From assembly GCF_932526225.1 (NCBI RefSeq), contig NC_064036.1, positions 6,889,519 to 6,953,518 of the forward strand: a DNA stretch of 64,000 nt, written 5' to 3'. Each line of letters starts with the position of its first letter. The first letter of the stretch is position 1. This stretch comes from Nematostella vectensis (lineage: Eukaryota > Cnidaria > Anthozoa > Actiniaria > Edwardsiidae). Below the pieces are notes generated by a model, which saw only the letters and a list, made by a program, of their open reading frames with translations, was not told the DNA's origin and did no database searches. A program made the translations under genes and the position numbers. Of the stretch, positions 35,111-47,500 are shown piece by piece.

Positions 35111-35249
35111 TCGTTGTTGCGCGACCTCCCAGAACCCAAAATTAGCGCGTTAAAAACCAGACAAACCGCCCCCAAAGCTTTTGTCTGACTACGCGCTATT
35201 CCCAAACGAGACAAGGATTTTGGATTCGCCGTGGTCGCGCAACAACAAA
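35111..35249. mobile_element. Short TIR element
   Basis: Left end TCGTTGTTGCGCGACC, right end GGTCGCGCAACAACAAA. About 139 bp, with an internal AACCAGACAAACCG / TTTTGTCTGACTACG partial symmetry. Non-coding. Confidence 0.7.
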
Positions 35250-35299
35250 TTTGGCTGTATCTTGTCAACGTAAGTTATTGTTACGAAAGGTTTTCAAGA

Positions 35300-35560
35300 C
35301 GCTTGTGGTTTTCACGAGTGTTTGTCACGAGTGGTTTTTACAAGTGGTTGTCACCAGTGTTTTTTTCACGAGTGGTTGTCACCAGTGGTTTTGTCACGAG
35401 TGGTTGTTACAAATGGTTGTCGCCAGTGGTTTTGTCACGAGTGGTTTTGTCACGAGTGGTTTTGTCACGAGTGGTTTTGTCACGAGTGGTTTTGTCACGA
35501 GTGGTTTTGTCACGGTGGTTTTGTCACGAGTGGTTGTCACGAGGGGTTGTCACCAGTGGT
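35300..35560. repeat. 15-bp minisatellite
   Basis: About 15-17 copies of TTTTGTCACGAGTGG and variants (CACCAGTGG). The unit is a multiple of three, so three plus-strand frames stay open across it; I regard those frames as artefacts. It lies about 110 bp beyond the lectin stop codon. Confidence 0.9.
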
Positions 35561-35672
35561 AAAAAACCGCCTGCAAGCAGGCAAGTGCCTCGCCTGGGAC
35601 ATGAAAAATTTTAAAAAGCGCCGCTTCTTCAAAAGTGATTGCCTGGGACAAATTTCAAAGCTCTTTTATTAA

Positions 35673-37421
35673 TCACAGAAAAGCAGATTTTTCACAAATA
35701 AAGGTGCATTTTCTACTGCAATCATAATCATTCCATTGCTGGAAGTAAGGCAGATTATCCGGTACGCTGTAAAGTTGGCCACAGTTTTCGTTGCCATAGG
35801 CGTTATTCGGCTCATTCTTCATCCACTTCGTGTAGCCTGGCTTTGAGCCGTCAACCCAGTAGAACTTCTTATCGTTAGGGTTCCGCTTTAGCCCAATCCA
35901 CATATGAGGCGCTGATGGAGCCTCCTTGCGCGAAAGGTTATACAATAATTTGTTTTCCTCTTCGCCTTTGATCTTCACCAGGTCTCCGCCGAGTTTACCA
36001 CAGGTAGCCCTAGCATCAGTCCAGTTCGCAATTGTCTTGACTACTTTGTAGCAAGAGCGCCGGAACATCACCCAACTGGCGGGGCATTCTGGTTTGACTG
36101 AAGATAGAAAAAATGGTACCAAATATTGGTTACATTATGCAATGGTGTGCTAGAAGGGTAGGGAATGTAGGGAGGGGGCGATTTTAGTAAATGACTTGGT
36201 ATTCTAACCCGTACTCCCCCATGATACGGAAGTTATTATCTAGGCATAGGCTACACTGTTTCACGCTAAATGGCAGTGTCTTGTTTTACTCTTTGTCAAC
36301 TCGTTAAAACCATTTGGAAATCACAAGGACACGTGCTCATTATGTCGTAAACAAATAAAATTGGTCGAAATTGGGATTTTGCCCGCCGCTTTACCACAGT
36401 TTCTCTTGATCATCATCACGTTATCTCCAACGGACTTCATAATTACGACCAGCTTGTTGATCCCTGGAAAGAAAACAAATGTGCTAGTTGCTTTACGTCG
36501 TCAATTATTAAAATGCTCAATGATATGTGAGTCATATGTATTTCTTTTTCAGGCACTATTTTCGGGCACTCATTGTTGTTAACAAAAGACAGAAAGGTTA
36601 TAAAATCACTTCGCAGGCCATACCCATGATTTTTATTAAGAGCTTGAGGAGGTAGCAGTCGTTGGGGGTGCTGTGTATTTTGCTCGGTAGACCTTTAGCT
36701 CTTTTGAAGGAAGAGGGGGGGGGGGGGGTGGAGACGCATTACCTTTTTCTTGTGCGGATATCTTCCCATCAAGGTCGTTCAGTTTAGTCGTTACGTTTCG
36801 CCCAAACAACCCAAGCATTCCAGCAAGCGTATCAATTTCTGGGAAAAGAAATAGAGCAAAAGGATTATTGTGCTTGAGTCTCGACATGGTTGTTATAAAA
36901 GAAAACTAAGGTTATAGCTAAATTAATGTGTTTTACTCTGGATTGCGGGAAATCAGGTCCAGTATGCGAATTAATTTCTTTATGAGAATGCGTGTATCGT
37001 CGTATGGCTTTTTTCGGGCGCCTAGCCTGCTTGCAGGCGGTACTCGGTGTTATCATCGCGGAAGGTGATCGGGCGCCATCTTGTGGTTCTGCGTGGTTGG
37101 GGGCGAGCGCAAAAACCGACGCTGGGCTGTCTCGAGCGTTTCGTCTTCAAGGAACCGTGTGAATATAACAAATGCATATTCTTTATCTTTTTAACAGATG
37201 ATCGCAGCGGGCTGCAAACTTTTTTCTTTTACTCTCAGAATTGGTTTACCTTTCTTTTGGGCGGATATCTTCCCTCCAAGGTCTCTCAGTTTCGTGTTTA
37301 TTGCTGCTTGATCGCAGAACTGCAGCACAGAACACTTTCCAGGCTGGGCCAGTGTGTTCTGGCAAATAAAGACGAGAAGCACCAACAGCAGGCCAAGTTG
37401 TTTGATGGAGGAATGATCCAT
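35673..37421 (-). CDS. Secreted C-type lectin-domain protein
   Basis: Four coding exons: 37421-37250, 36838-36743, 36463-36395, 36097-35673; 762 nt, 253 aa, all junctions phase 1. Residues 1-25 form a signal peptide (core LGLLLVLLVFIC). Exons 1 and 2 both end in a similar piece (L-DL-GKISAQ-K), so the stalk (about 40-112) looks like duplicated short helical modules. Residues 115-250 are a C-type lectin domain with the canonical cysteines, MWIGL, the EPN motif (208-210) of mannose-type Ca2+-dependent binding, and WND (234-236). Carbohydrate recognition outside the cell is therefore likely; the actual ligand is unknown. On the minus strand AATAAA begins two bases behind the TGA stop, so the 3' UTR may be very short. 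Confidence 0.93.
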
Positions 37422-39262
37422 ATTTCTCGAGATGCGTCTTCGCGAAAAGCAAAGTAGGATGGATAAATTTTCAACTGTCAAACAATTTTAAGACGCGTAT
37501 CTTAGTCATAACATGAAAAAATTCACAGCGTTATTCAAACATTACAATACAAAATCAATATAATCGGTTAAAATGCTTCGAATAGTACAAGATAAAACAC
37601 GAGAAACTCAACAGCGTCAAAGCATACAAAATAATACCAAGAGCATATAATAGGAATAAACATAGACCCTTTTGTCTAATAATACAAATGGCCTATCGAA
37701 AAAACGCATTTCTTGTCATTATTTTACAGAATGAGGGTGGATAAATCATGTTTACTCATGCTCATTTCGCCGTTTGTTTTTAATTAAAGTGTTTTGGAGG
37801 GTGGGGGCTGGGCACTAGGGACAGGGCGACGCGGAGACCGGGAATATATGCGCGAAGACAAAAGAGAGGAAAAAGACGTCTGAAATCAAGGCCGGTCATA
37901 TCAGAGAGATGAAAGGGTCTTTCTTGAGAACAGAGTTAAAAGCAAAATTCAAAGACACGAATTAAGGAAATAAAAGTCGTCCTATGAGTAGATTAAAAGC
38001 TTTAATAGTTTCGAGTTAGTCAACTCAAGACTAAATCCGTATTGCGAAACAGTTCATTTCCTTCACAAATACGTTATTTTTGCTTAGTTGATCACACCGT
38101 CTTGTTTGAAGTTTTTTAAACAACTTACAGGGGAACCGGCATAGTATATAATTTTAGCCAAGTTTGCACATCAGATATACACAATTTTTAACATGCCGTG
38201 GCTATGATAGTTATTATCTGAATCGTCGCTTGCTATTCTCTCACTCTGGACACTAATTGCTGTTGTCGCAGGGTAAATATTTCTCAGGTTTTTTCCTGTT
38301 CAAGGATAACTCACTCTCAACACGTCAGTAAAACATCCAAACAGAGTCGTGCATTTTCTGCATGCATAATTACGCAGTTTGCACACGAACCCATAAATGC
38401 TTGGCTCATTTGCATCGTTTTCATAGAAAAAAAATAGCTCGCGTCCGAATAATGCTGTCATTTCAAAAAGAATAGACGTTACCGCATCTATAATCGAAGA
38501 AAACATCGCAAATTGCTGGTCGTGAAAACGATATGACTGAAATGTATCATTATCATATTAAATTCATTGCTTGTAGTCGTAAAAATGACGACCGCTACAA
38601 CATCAGGGGGAGAAACAGACCCGAATTCAACCGAAATCCAGCGGAATCTTGGGTTGCCTTTTGAAAACACAGGTAAAATGATGGAGTCTTGGGTTTCCTT
38701 TGGTCCCGTCATGCATCAAACGCCAGTCACGCGTGAACTTATTACCAACATGCTGGCCATGTGTTGGGGCAGTTTGCACACCGGCCTAACTCCGGCCCAG
38801 CACTCCGCCAGCATTGCTGGACGAGCAATGCTGGCCGGTGCTGGCGCAGTTTGCACAGGGCTTAAATTAAACACAAACACACCACTCCCTCTTATGAAAT
38901 AGATAAGACATCGGTCAATTATAGATAATGGTAGCCACTAGCAAGGGATGCTTTCGAATTCGCTATATATTCATTATTTCTCAAAACATGTAGTAAAATT
39001 GGAGTCCCACTATAATACTTACAAAACACGGACAGAGGGCCGTCACCTCCGGCTCAGAGTAAAGCGAGTAAAATTCTAGTAATAAACAATAGATTTTATG
39101 TTGTTTTTTTTGTAATTAAGTACATTGCGTGGGTTTGCCTTTATAAAGGCTTTGATATTCTCTTCTTGTCCATGCCAAGTATCCGGTTACGCTATATGTG
39201 AGCTAACCGAACATTTTTAGAGGCGTTTGCTAGTTTGATACGTTGCTCCGCTATCGTCGGGG
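37422..39262. other. Intergenic between lectin 5' end and NUP188 3' end
   Basis: No gene is supported. A compact GC-rich palindrome (CCAGCATTGCT/AGCAATGCTGG, about 38809-38836) sits between two GCAGTTTGCACA words (38769 and 38847). Open frames of 70-110 codons around 38490-38900 have no family features. The left part is AT-rich and featureless. Confidence 0.45.
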
Positions 39263-39358
39263 TCACTTGACATCGTAAGATCGTTTGACATACAAGTCAG
39301 CCAGCTTGAGGAGTCGTTGTTCCGGGATCTCACTGAATACCGGGATCTTGGTAGGGGG
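39263..39358 (-). other. NUP188: Possible alternative last exon of NUP188 (tandem duplicate)
   Basis: This stretch copies the last part of the normal final exon (39390-39466) at 109-bp spacing, with only a few substitutions over 78 bp. Its upstream side reads TTAAGCAG then CCCCCTACC, a possible 3' splice site. If joined to the exon ending at 40098 it stays in frame and encodes 31 residues (PPTKIPVFSEIPEQRLLK and so on) ending in VKRSYDVK and TGA. In the normal transcript it would be 3' UTR. Confidence 0.4.
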
Positions 39359-39377
39359 CTGCTTAAGAGTCGTTTCG

Positions 39378-41539
39378 TTATCGCAGGAGTCGTTTGACAT
39401 ACAAGTCAGCCAGCTTGAAGAGTCGTTGTTCCGGGATCTCGCTGAATACCGGGATCTTGGTTGGGGTTTTCTTGACGGTAGCGGCAGGGCTGGGCCGTTC
39501 TGTCTGGGGGGAGGGTGGTAACCCTCGACGAATGAAGTACCGGTTTAACCCTCCGAGGAACGTGCTCTGCGTGTACAAGATGAAAGCACAAAAAAATTGG
39601 GTTAAAAGATTTCAGACGGCGAATAAAAGCCAAATTACAACTTCCTGAAAACCTGCCGAGAGCATAATCAGTGTTTTTACACGTGCACAATTTTACGCAA
39701 GACTAACCCTACCCCCACCCTAAAAACAGGGAACCAAGTGCGAAAATAGAAGCGCAAAGTCGAGGCGGTGCTAATTAATAAGGGCCGTAGCAGAAGATGG
39801 GATACTGCCCGTACCAACCCCCCCCCCCCTCCCCCCCACACACACACATTATTTAAAAAAAATATATCAGGAAATGACCAGTAGGGGCGTGGCTGTGCCC
39901 CAAATAATTTCTTTAATGTTTCTGTATTGTGCCCCTCCAATATTTCGAGGCCTGCTACGGCACTGAAAATTTGCCCTTTTACAGTTTCATTTTTTCACGC
40001 GAGGGCGCTAGTCCTAGACAAATTATAACGCGTAGCCAACATGGCCGCATCTCTACTAGACCTGCACTAAAAGCGTTCAAGTAAGCGTTGTACTCACAAG
40101 TTCGCTGCCAAGCTCGCGCTTTAATAACTGCTTGACACGAGGGTCAACAGACGGATCTCGCAGGTAACGGGTCGCTTGGGACAGGGCCAGCACTAGGGCC
40201 GTCTCCATCGCAAACATCAGAAGATTCCTGGAGAAAACCATACCAAAGTGAGAGTGACACAACGCACACTTCAGATAACATGGTGCTGCTACCTAAGATT
40301 TTAAAGAACATCGGTTACCCCCTCCTTTGTTATTGTTTATCATTGAAAATACAGCGGTTTATTTCCAAGTAAACTTCAGACTCAACAATTTTCAATGTTT
40401 GATTGAAAATATCTTGGATACCCGCTTCAATTAGCAGATGGAAATGGATGCTTTATGTGACTCGCCATTGAACGGGAGCATAAAATGGTGGCGTAATTGG
40501 ACTTCTTTAAGACTTACTTTGGCAGAGTTTCAGAAAGCGTTTTGACCGGAGACTTGGCCGGCGATCTGACGTCCCCCTATGAAGAAAAACAGTGCATTTT
40601 TCCGTCTCAACCATTGCTTCCTAATGAGGGATAAAAGCGCAGCTCCGACCTGGTTATACCGGCACAAAGTGCGGAGAGGAAACAATAGGCGAGATGAACT
40701 CGCCGAGTGGGAGGGAGCAACCAACGACACCTTTGGGCCGCAAACCTTTTTTCTTGCTTAGTGATAAAGTCGAAGCGTCCTCTCGATTAAGAACTATCAC
40801 ATTACTAGCATCATCAATATCGTTTTAGCCATCACTGCCACATGACATTAATATATAAACAACACCTAACCCTAACAGCATAGCTGAGTCATGCATCAGG
40901 AACATATCACGACAGGCTAGCGGGGCACCAGAGGGTAAAGGTTCCATATCCGAAGTAATCAACTTACAGGGCTCATATGCGTCAGGCACATATTCAGACA
41001 GGCTAGTAGGGTACCAAAGGATAATGGTTCCTCGTGGTCGATGGCGGGAGAGCTGAACACGAGTGCGAGAATAGGCAAGTGTTCGTCAATATCCATACCC
41101 TGCAAAAAACCATACATATGCAGGTCTAAAAAATATTTTAACTAATGGGCCTGGAGTAAATACATAGTCGCTACCATCTATAGATGCTGGCCATTACAGG
41201 TACACCGTGTCCGCTATCTAGTTTTACTAGATAAGAGCGGAAAAGGCGGTATCCACAGACTTCTCACCTCGTCCAGCAGTATCTCACAGATGTCAGGCGT
41301 GAACTGTCTCAGCATGGCCAAGGTGTTACACAAGATCTTCAGCAGCCTAACGAATGACCACATAGTCAGTTTTCGTAGTCTGTTGTCCTTCCATACATTA
41401 GCCACAAACAAAACGCGTTGAAAAGCCTGTCGTGCAATAGCCACAGATGGCGGAAGACGATAGATCTAGACCCAGTACGAGTCCACATGCATCAGTTACA
41501 CCAGGCCCGAGCGCACCCCCCCAGCCCCCCCCCCCCCCT

Positions 41540-41573
<34 letters not shown>

Positions 41574-44500
41574 GGTCAAAAGTCCACTTTCGGTTCTCAA
41601 AAGATGTGCTATTTGTAGACAAAACTATAAAGCATTAACATTTAACAACGGTTACAAAGGGTTACAACTCGTAACAATGGTTACAAGTAGTTTCTCGATT
41701 GCCCTGATTACTAGAGGCAATACAATGATAATAAATAGTGCCTTACTTGCTCTGGGTAATGGGGGCACCTATAATTATTACACTTACTGGCTCTGATTAC
41801 TTAAGGCAAATAGTGCCTTAATACCTCTGATTACAAAAGGAAACATACAATTATTACACACAATGTCTTACTTGCTCTGAGTACTGGAGACAACCGGATT
41901 GTTCCTAAAGGAGTCCTCGTCGGCATAGGAGTAAGAGCGAAGCAGACCTCTACTCGCAAACGATCCGCTCAGAGACAGACTGATGTCTGTGAGAGGCTGA
42001 GAGCCTTCGTGAAGTGGATTTCCAGAAGACATCTGAATAGAAATCAGATCACAATGAAAAACAGATGAAACATACTTGGCTATTTAAGGTTATGTAAAAT
42101 TGTTTCTGGAGTTGGTACTGCATCGAAATTGGTTATTGCCATCTTGTTCCCTCGTATAAATTAGCTGGAAAAGGAAAACATTTTAATAATCACGTGAGTA
42201 CCTTTTACAAAGGAAACGTTCAATGAAAGGTGTTTCAAAGGTGTTTCAATCATGCCTATTATTTTGGGAATGACCAGATTTTCAACTTACGTAAAAAACG
42301 AAGAACATAGTCATCTCCTAAATCAATCAATGGTTATTATTACCTCAAGTAGATGAGCCAGGAGTCTTGGGTGGGTCAGGAGAGCGATGCACGTCTGGCA
42401 TAACACACCGGCACGGTACTGAAGAGAAACAAGCAGGGTACTATAAGGTGAAACATTATTCACTATTCACAAGTTATGCTATAACAGTCATGACGGAAAA
42501 ACCTGGAAAACGTGCAATTCCAGATAGAGAGAGAAGACACAATTTCTGCAGTGGCTATAGGTTCCTTGTATTACGGACTGATTTTTAAACACAAATAACG
42601 TGAGGCTGAAGTGCACATAACCAGATATTGGCTTTTTAAGATAATTTTTCTTTGATCATCATTGCCCTGTGTATCAGCTCAGGGACGAAAAGCTCAAATT
42701 TCAATGACACTTTACAAAAAGTCGCATCAATTTAAAGAAAGTCGCACTTGATATTTTGTTTGCTATAAATTTCTAAGAACTCAGGGAAAGTCTCCGCCTT
42801 ATTCGATGTGAAATGGGCTTATTTGAAGCGTCACGTCATGTTTTTCGTCATGTCGCTATAACATGTTTTGTTAGTGATGTGGAAGAAGCACTATCTCGCA
42901 AATGAAACGAGAGGGAATATCCTCCTCGCCCCCCCCCCCCCCCCCTCAGGCTTATCCCTACCCCCACTCCCCTAGATCACCACCGATTCGACACAAGCCC
43001 CGAACCTCCATTACCTGTAATACCCCAAGTACATCTGGTAACGTAAAGCTCCACTGTTTGGGGAAATGCGCCAGCTCAAGCAGCAACTCCGTTACTTCTT
43101 CAGCCTCGGCCAGGGCGGGCGCAGACTGTGAGGTTCGGACTCGGTCCATGGCTTGTGCCAACTGCTCGCGGTGAACCCCCGCGAAATCAAACACCTCCTT
43201 CAGGAAGCCAAACCGAAGGGTTCTTAACATGGAGGCCATGACAGCTAGGCTGAGCCGCCACACGTTAGTCCAGCGGTGTGAGGGGGAGTCGGATTGTTGG
43301 ACGGGCCTTGTGCCTGGCTGGGGTGCCTGTGGTGGAAGTCTGCTGTTCACCTGAGTCTAGAATATGAACAAAGAGTTCAATCACGACCAGGGAAATGCAC
43401 ACGCCTACCGACAGACTATTTTATTTCCACATTGATAAATCAACATTAAATGCTTCCAATTTAATATATACCTATCAAAGACATCAAAGAATGTGTTTTG
43501 CCCTTGAACTAGCCCGATGATGGCCTAGATAAGACGCTCACTTTTTATTGCCTTTTTCTTTTAAAATTGATGCAATGGACTTGATAAAAACATGACGTTA
43601 TCATTCTTAGCTATCACGCAGCATCAGTAATCCTAAGGAGAGGTCTAAATACCTCTGCTGTACGATCCGAGTCCAACCCATTGAAGAGCGAAGCAATGCC
43701 AAGGCACAACGTCTGTGAGAGGTTGTTAATCGCCAGTGCTTCAGCGCTCTGCAACAACAAAGCAACAGTGACTTGAAAACAGGGATATTACCAGGCGCGT
43801 AGCCAAGAATAGACGCAGTGGGCAAGCGCAGCCTGTCAAGCCTTTTCCTCTTGAAGAATCTGCAAATCGTTTGGTATCCCCCTCCTCTCTCCTAAGAAAC
43901 TCCTCCAATGCAAATGGTTATCGGCGGCCTTTTATATCACTTCCACCTTGATATCAAGGCTTGCACTATTTTCCAAGCATTTCTTCTGTCAAATTGAGAC
44001 CAGAAGAAAATACTTCTCGACGCATATAGCAATGTGTTATGACAGTCAAGGTCAAATAATCGGTTCCTTATAAGATTCAGTGCAAGGATACCAGCAAGGA
44101 GGAGGGGTGGGCAGAGCATATGTCTGTGATGTATATCGAAGCTAGCCTTACCACAGGTATCCTGGAGAGGGAGAGAAACAAGTGCAACACTGCCTCAGCG
44201 AACTCCAACTTCTCTCGAGTCTGTGCGGAAACAAGACCTCATCATAATCTCAATAACAAATAATATATTGCATCAGTTTGGGTAAGGTAGGGGCGATTAA
44301 AACCCTTTGGTTTGCTGTCTAAAGCCCCGTGCCAACATCACTGCTGGAATGGTTACGCTAAGTTTAGTCTAGTTCAAAGCACATACAAACGCCATAATTG
44401 ATGGAGCTAGTAATACTGTCTGTTGTGGCCAGAAATGCTTGGTTCTGTTTGCACGGGGCTTAATACTATTTGGAATTGAAAGTTTGTCCAAGGAATTGAT

Positions 44501-47500
44501 TTAAACCAGTCTCTGACGGTTAAACATTTCTGGAGAGTCACCATTGATTGCGTGACGTTACCTTGACACAGATATCCAGGGCTGTGACAAGCGAAGCAAA
44601 CAGCGCATGCTCTCTAAGCACCGGTAACCATTGACCAGGGTTCGATAGCAGAATGTTCAGAATTTCGTCGATTATGAACACAGAAAGCTCTAGCACCTGT
44701 AAGACAAGGAATCTCGATCGTATCTGAAACCACAATAACATAAGGAGAGGGTGCGCTGCCAAAGCTATGGTTATCTAGCCAGCAATCGTAGTGATGGCAA
44801 CAAATAACAAATTTGAGACAAGTTTAATTCAAGGTCGTTTACACCTATGTCAAATATGATCGCACTTTGAGAAGCGTGTCGTAACACGTTATGATTTGGG
44901 TATAAAATAAATAACCAAATAAGCGTAAATAGAAGCATATCCTTGTTTGTAAAACTGCAAGATTCTTGCTTTTATGAGATCATGTTTATGTAGTTCCCAT
45001 AAAAAACAGCGGGCTACGAGACATGATTCTAGTTCAACCTTATCTGAAACAAGTGCACGCATTTACACAAGGAAATTTGCGATTCTTGCTTCTTTACAAG
45101 ACCCTGTTTTACTCCCCTCAGCCCCTTTGGTATTCCTGGGGCTCCCTCAGCCCCTTTGGTATTCCTGGGGCTCCCTCAGCCCCTTTGGTATTCCTGGGGC
45201 TCCCTCAGCCCCTTTGGTATTCCTGGGGCTGGTAAATGCTAACCCAGGGTCAAAAAACGTTATCCAATCAAACGTCCCAATAACACTATGTATCATTGGG
45301 TTGGTGCTAGCCTGCTTTCTAGGAACCAGGCCCTGATTGATAAACTAGGCCTCACCCTATCTCGCGAGTTGTCGTTTTGTTTGCCAAGTCGTCCGTTTAG
45401 ATATTCAAGGGGTTCACAAGCGAGTGGTAACAGCGCCATGGCGTAGCTGCTTTCCAGCGTGTCTGAGAGCAAAAGGTGAAGGTGAAAATAATCAGGCTCC
45501 TGAAACAGTCAGCATGAAAGCCTGCCACTCTGCCAGTCGCCATTTTGTCAACCTGGCAAAAATGTTGAGAAGGCATTCAATTCCATCGGTTGGTTAGCTT
45601 CCTCCGCAGGTACGCTTTGCCCAGAAAGCAGCAGAAAAGAAACACAGGCGCTCGGGATTCCTGTGGCTATGCGTCGAGCGTGAGGAGCTGAGGAAGTATT
45701 TGGCATTGTACCCTTCCCCCCTAACAAAGGAATTTGTCGATCACAGGAAACCCGCCAGGTTTTTAGATTCATTCTCGGTTTCTAACGTTTAGAGACGCCC
45801 GCGGAGGAGGCAGTTTGTCAGCCGCCATTTTGTTAACCTGGCAAAAATGTTGAGAAAGCATCCAATTCCATCGGTTGGTTTGGAAAAGCTATTGCAATAT
45901 TGTCAATTGAATTTGGTAATTGAAATATAAAACTTTGTTTGTAGATGAATTTTTTCTCGATATTTTTATTTCAAGGTTGAATGAAACAAAAACCAAGGTG
46001 TGGCTGACAAGGGATCTTGAAACTTGAGGTTGTTTCTCACAACGACGCAGGAGCAGGCGCAAACACGCTACACAAGCGAGACTGCAGTAGCATAACTATA
46101 CCTGACTTGTTCTCGCTGCGGGCATGCTGTAGGAGGATAGAGATACAGCTGAATACGGGGCTTCTGATGTGGTCCAGTAGTTGGGTGTCATTGCGGTTAG
46201 CAGTCTCCAGGACATCAACCAAGGTGACGAATGCACTGTTAAACTTTCTTAAAGCACTACAAAGGGTAACAAATCTAATTGCATCTTGTACTCTAAACCC
46301 ATACCTTTCCAGAAAATCCAGATAGTATGAACCAACCCCATTCTACGATACTATCTCATACACATTGACTAGAGCATCACAGTGTACCTTTCCAAAATCT
46401 TGTCAAGATATTAAGATGAGCACCATACCTATTTCAGGTTCTAGTTAACACCAGATAATGTGAGGATATCTTATCATACACACTAACCAGAGCACCATAC
46501 CTTTTCCAGGTACTACGTAAGACCAGGTAATGTGAGAATACCTTTCCCAGGTTCTAAGTAAGATCAGGTAATGTGAGAATACCTTTTAGGTTCTAAGTAA
46601 GACCAGGTAATGTGAGAATACCTTTTCCAGGTTCTAAGTAAGACCAGGTAATGTGAGAATACCTTTTCCAGGTACTAAGTAAGACCAGGTAATGTGAGAA
46701 TACCTTTTCCAGGTACTAAGTAAGACCAGGTAATGTGAGAATACCTTTTCCAGGTTCTAAGTAAGACCAAGTAGAGGGCACTAAGCTCATGTGCTGCTGT
46801 CATAACCTCGGCACACACGGGGCGGGACACCTTTAAACAAAAATAAAGTCAACTACAATAACCTCCTTGACAAAGAACAATCCCCATTCCCTAGCTTGCT
46901 CAAAAGAGCTGTAGCACGTCAGTCCAACAATAACATGGCAAGAGTTCAAAATGTAGGGGACACAAGTTAGGAACATAGAATGTGTAAAAACAATCCAATA
47001 GGAAGGGACAGCTGTATTCACCTGACTTTTGAGAGCGGATAATGTTTCTTCCAGTACTTCACATCGCAGCTTAGAGTCCGTCAGACTGAATGCACTAGTC
47101 TGTAATTAGCAGATAAGGGATAGGGAAAATGTTTTGTCATGATGGCAATTTTCACTTACGCTTAGGAGGTGAAATTAGTTAGCAGCTTATAACAATTTTG
47201 ATTAACGAAACTTGAAAACATGGAATTTGGAACAATCAAACAGGGGCGTAGCCAGGGCTAACGTTAAAATGTGACACTGGTTGATTTGGTTTTAATTTTA
47301 GTATCGACATGGAATCTGTTCCAGTTTGTGCTGGCCCATTTGGGTCTATAATCAATAAAGTCATAAGAAAAAATAACAAAAAATTGTTTTAATTGCAGTA
47401 AATTTTTAAAAGTGCGAGATAAGCGACAAAAAATGAATAAAGCCCTACCTCAACGGTGGCTGCGACGACAAGAAATGTTCTCCACGAGCGTAGCAGCTTC

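Larger units (their letters stand above)
33866..35672. other. Intergenic between SDF4 5' end and the lectin gene 3' end
   Basis: No gene is supported. It holds the SDF4 upstream region (near 33900-34050), a TIR element (35111-35249) and a 15-bp minisatellite (35300-35560). A weak pair of inverted TAAGAACGTC words lies near 34411 and 34671. Confidence 0.5.

Noticed and set aside
35231-35672. Three overlapping plus-strand frames across the CACGAGTGG repeat
   Set aside because: The 15-bp unit keeps all frames open; no independent coding evidence.
38488-38902. Open frames on both strands near 38.5-38.9 kb
   Set aside because: They include a GC-rich palindrome and have no splice partners or recognisable domains.
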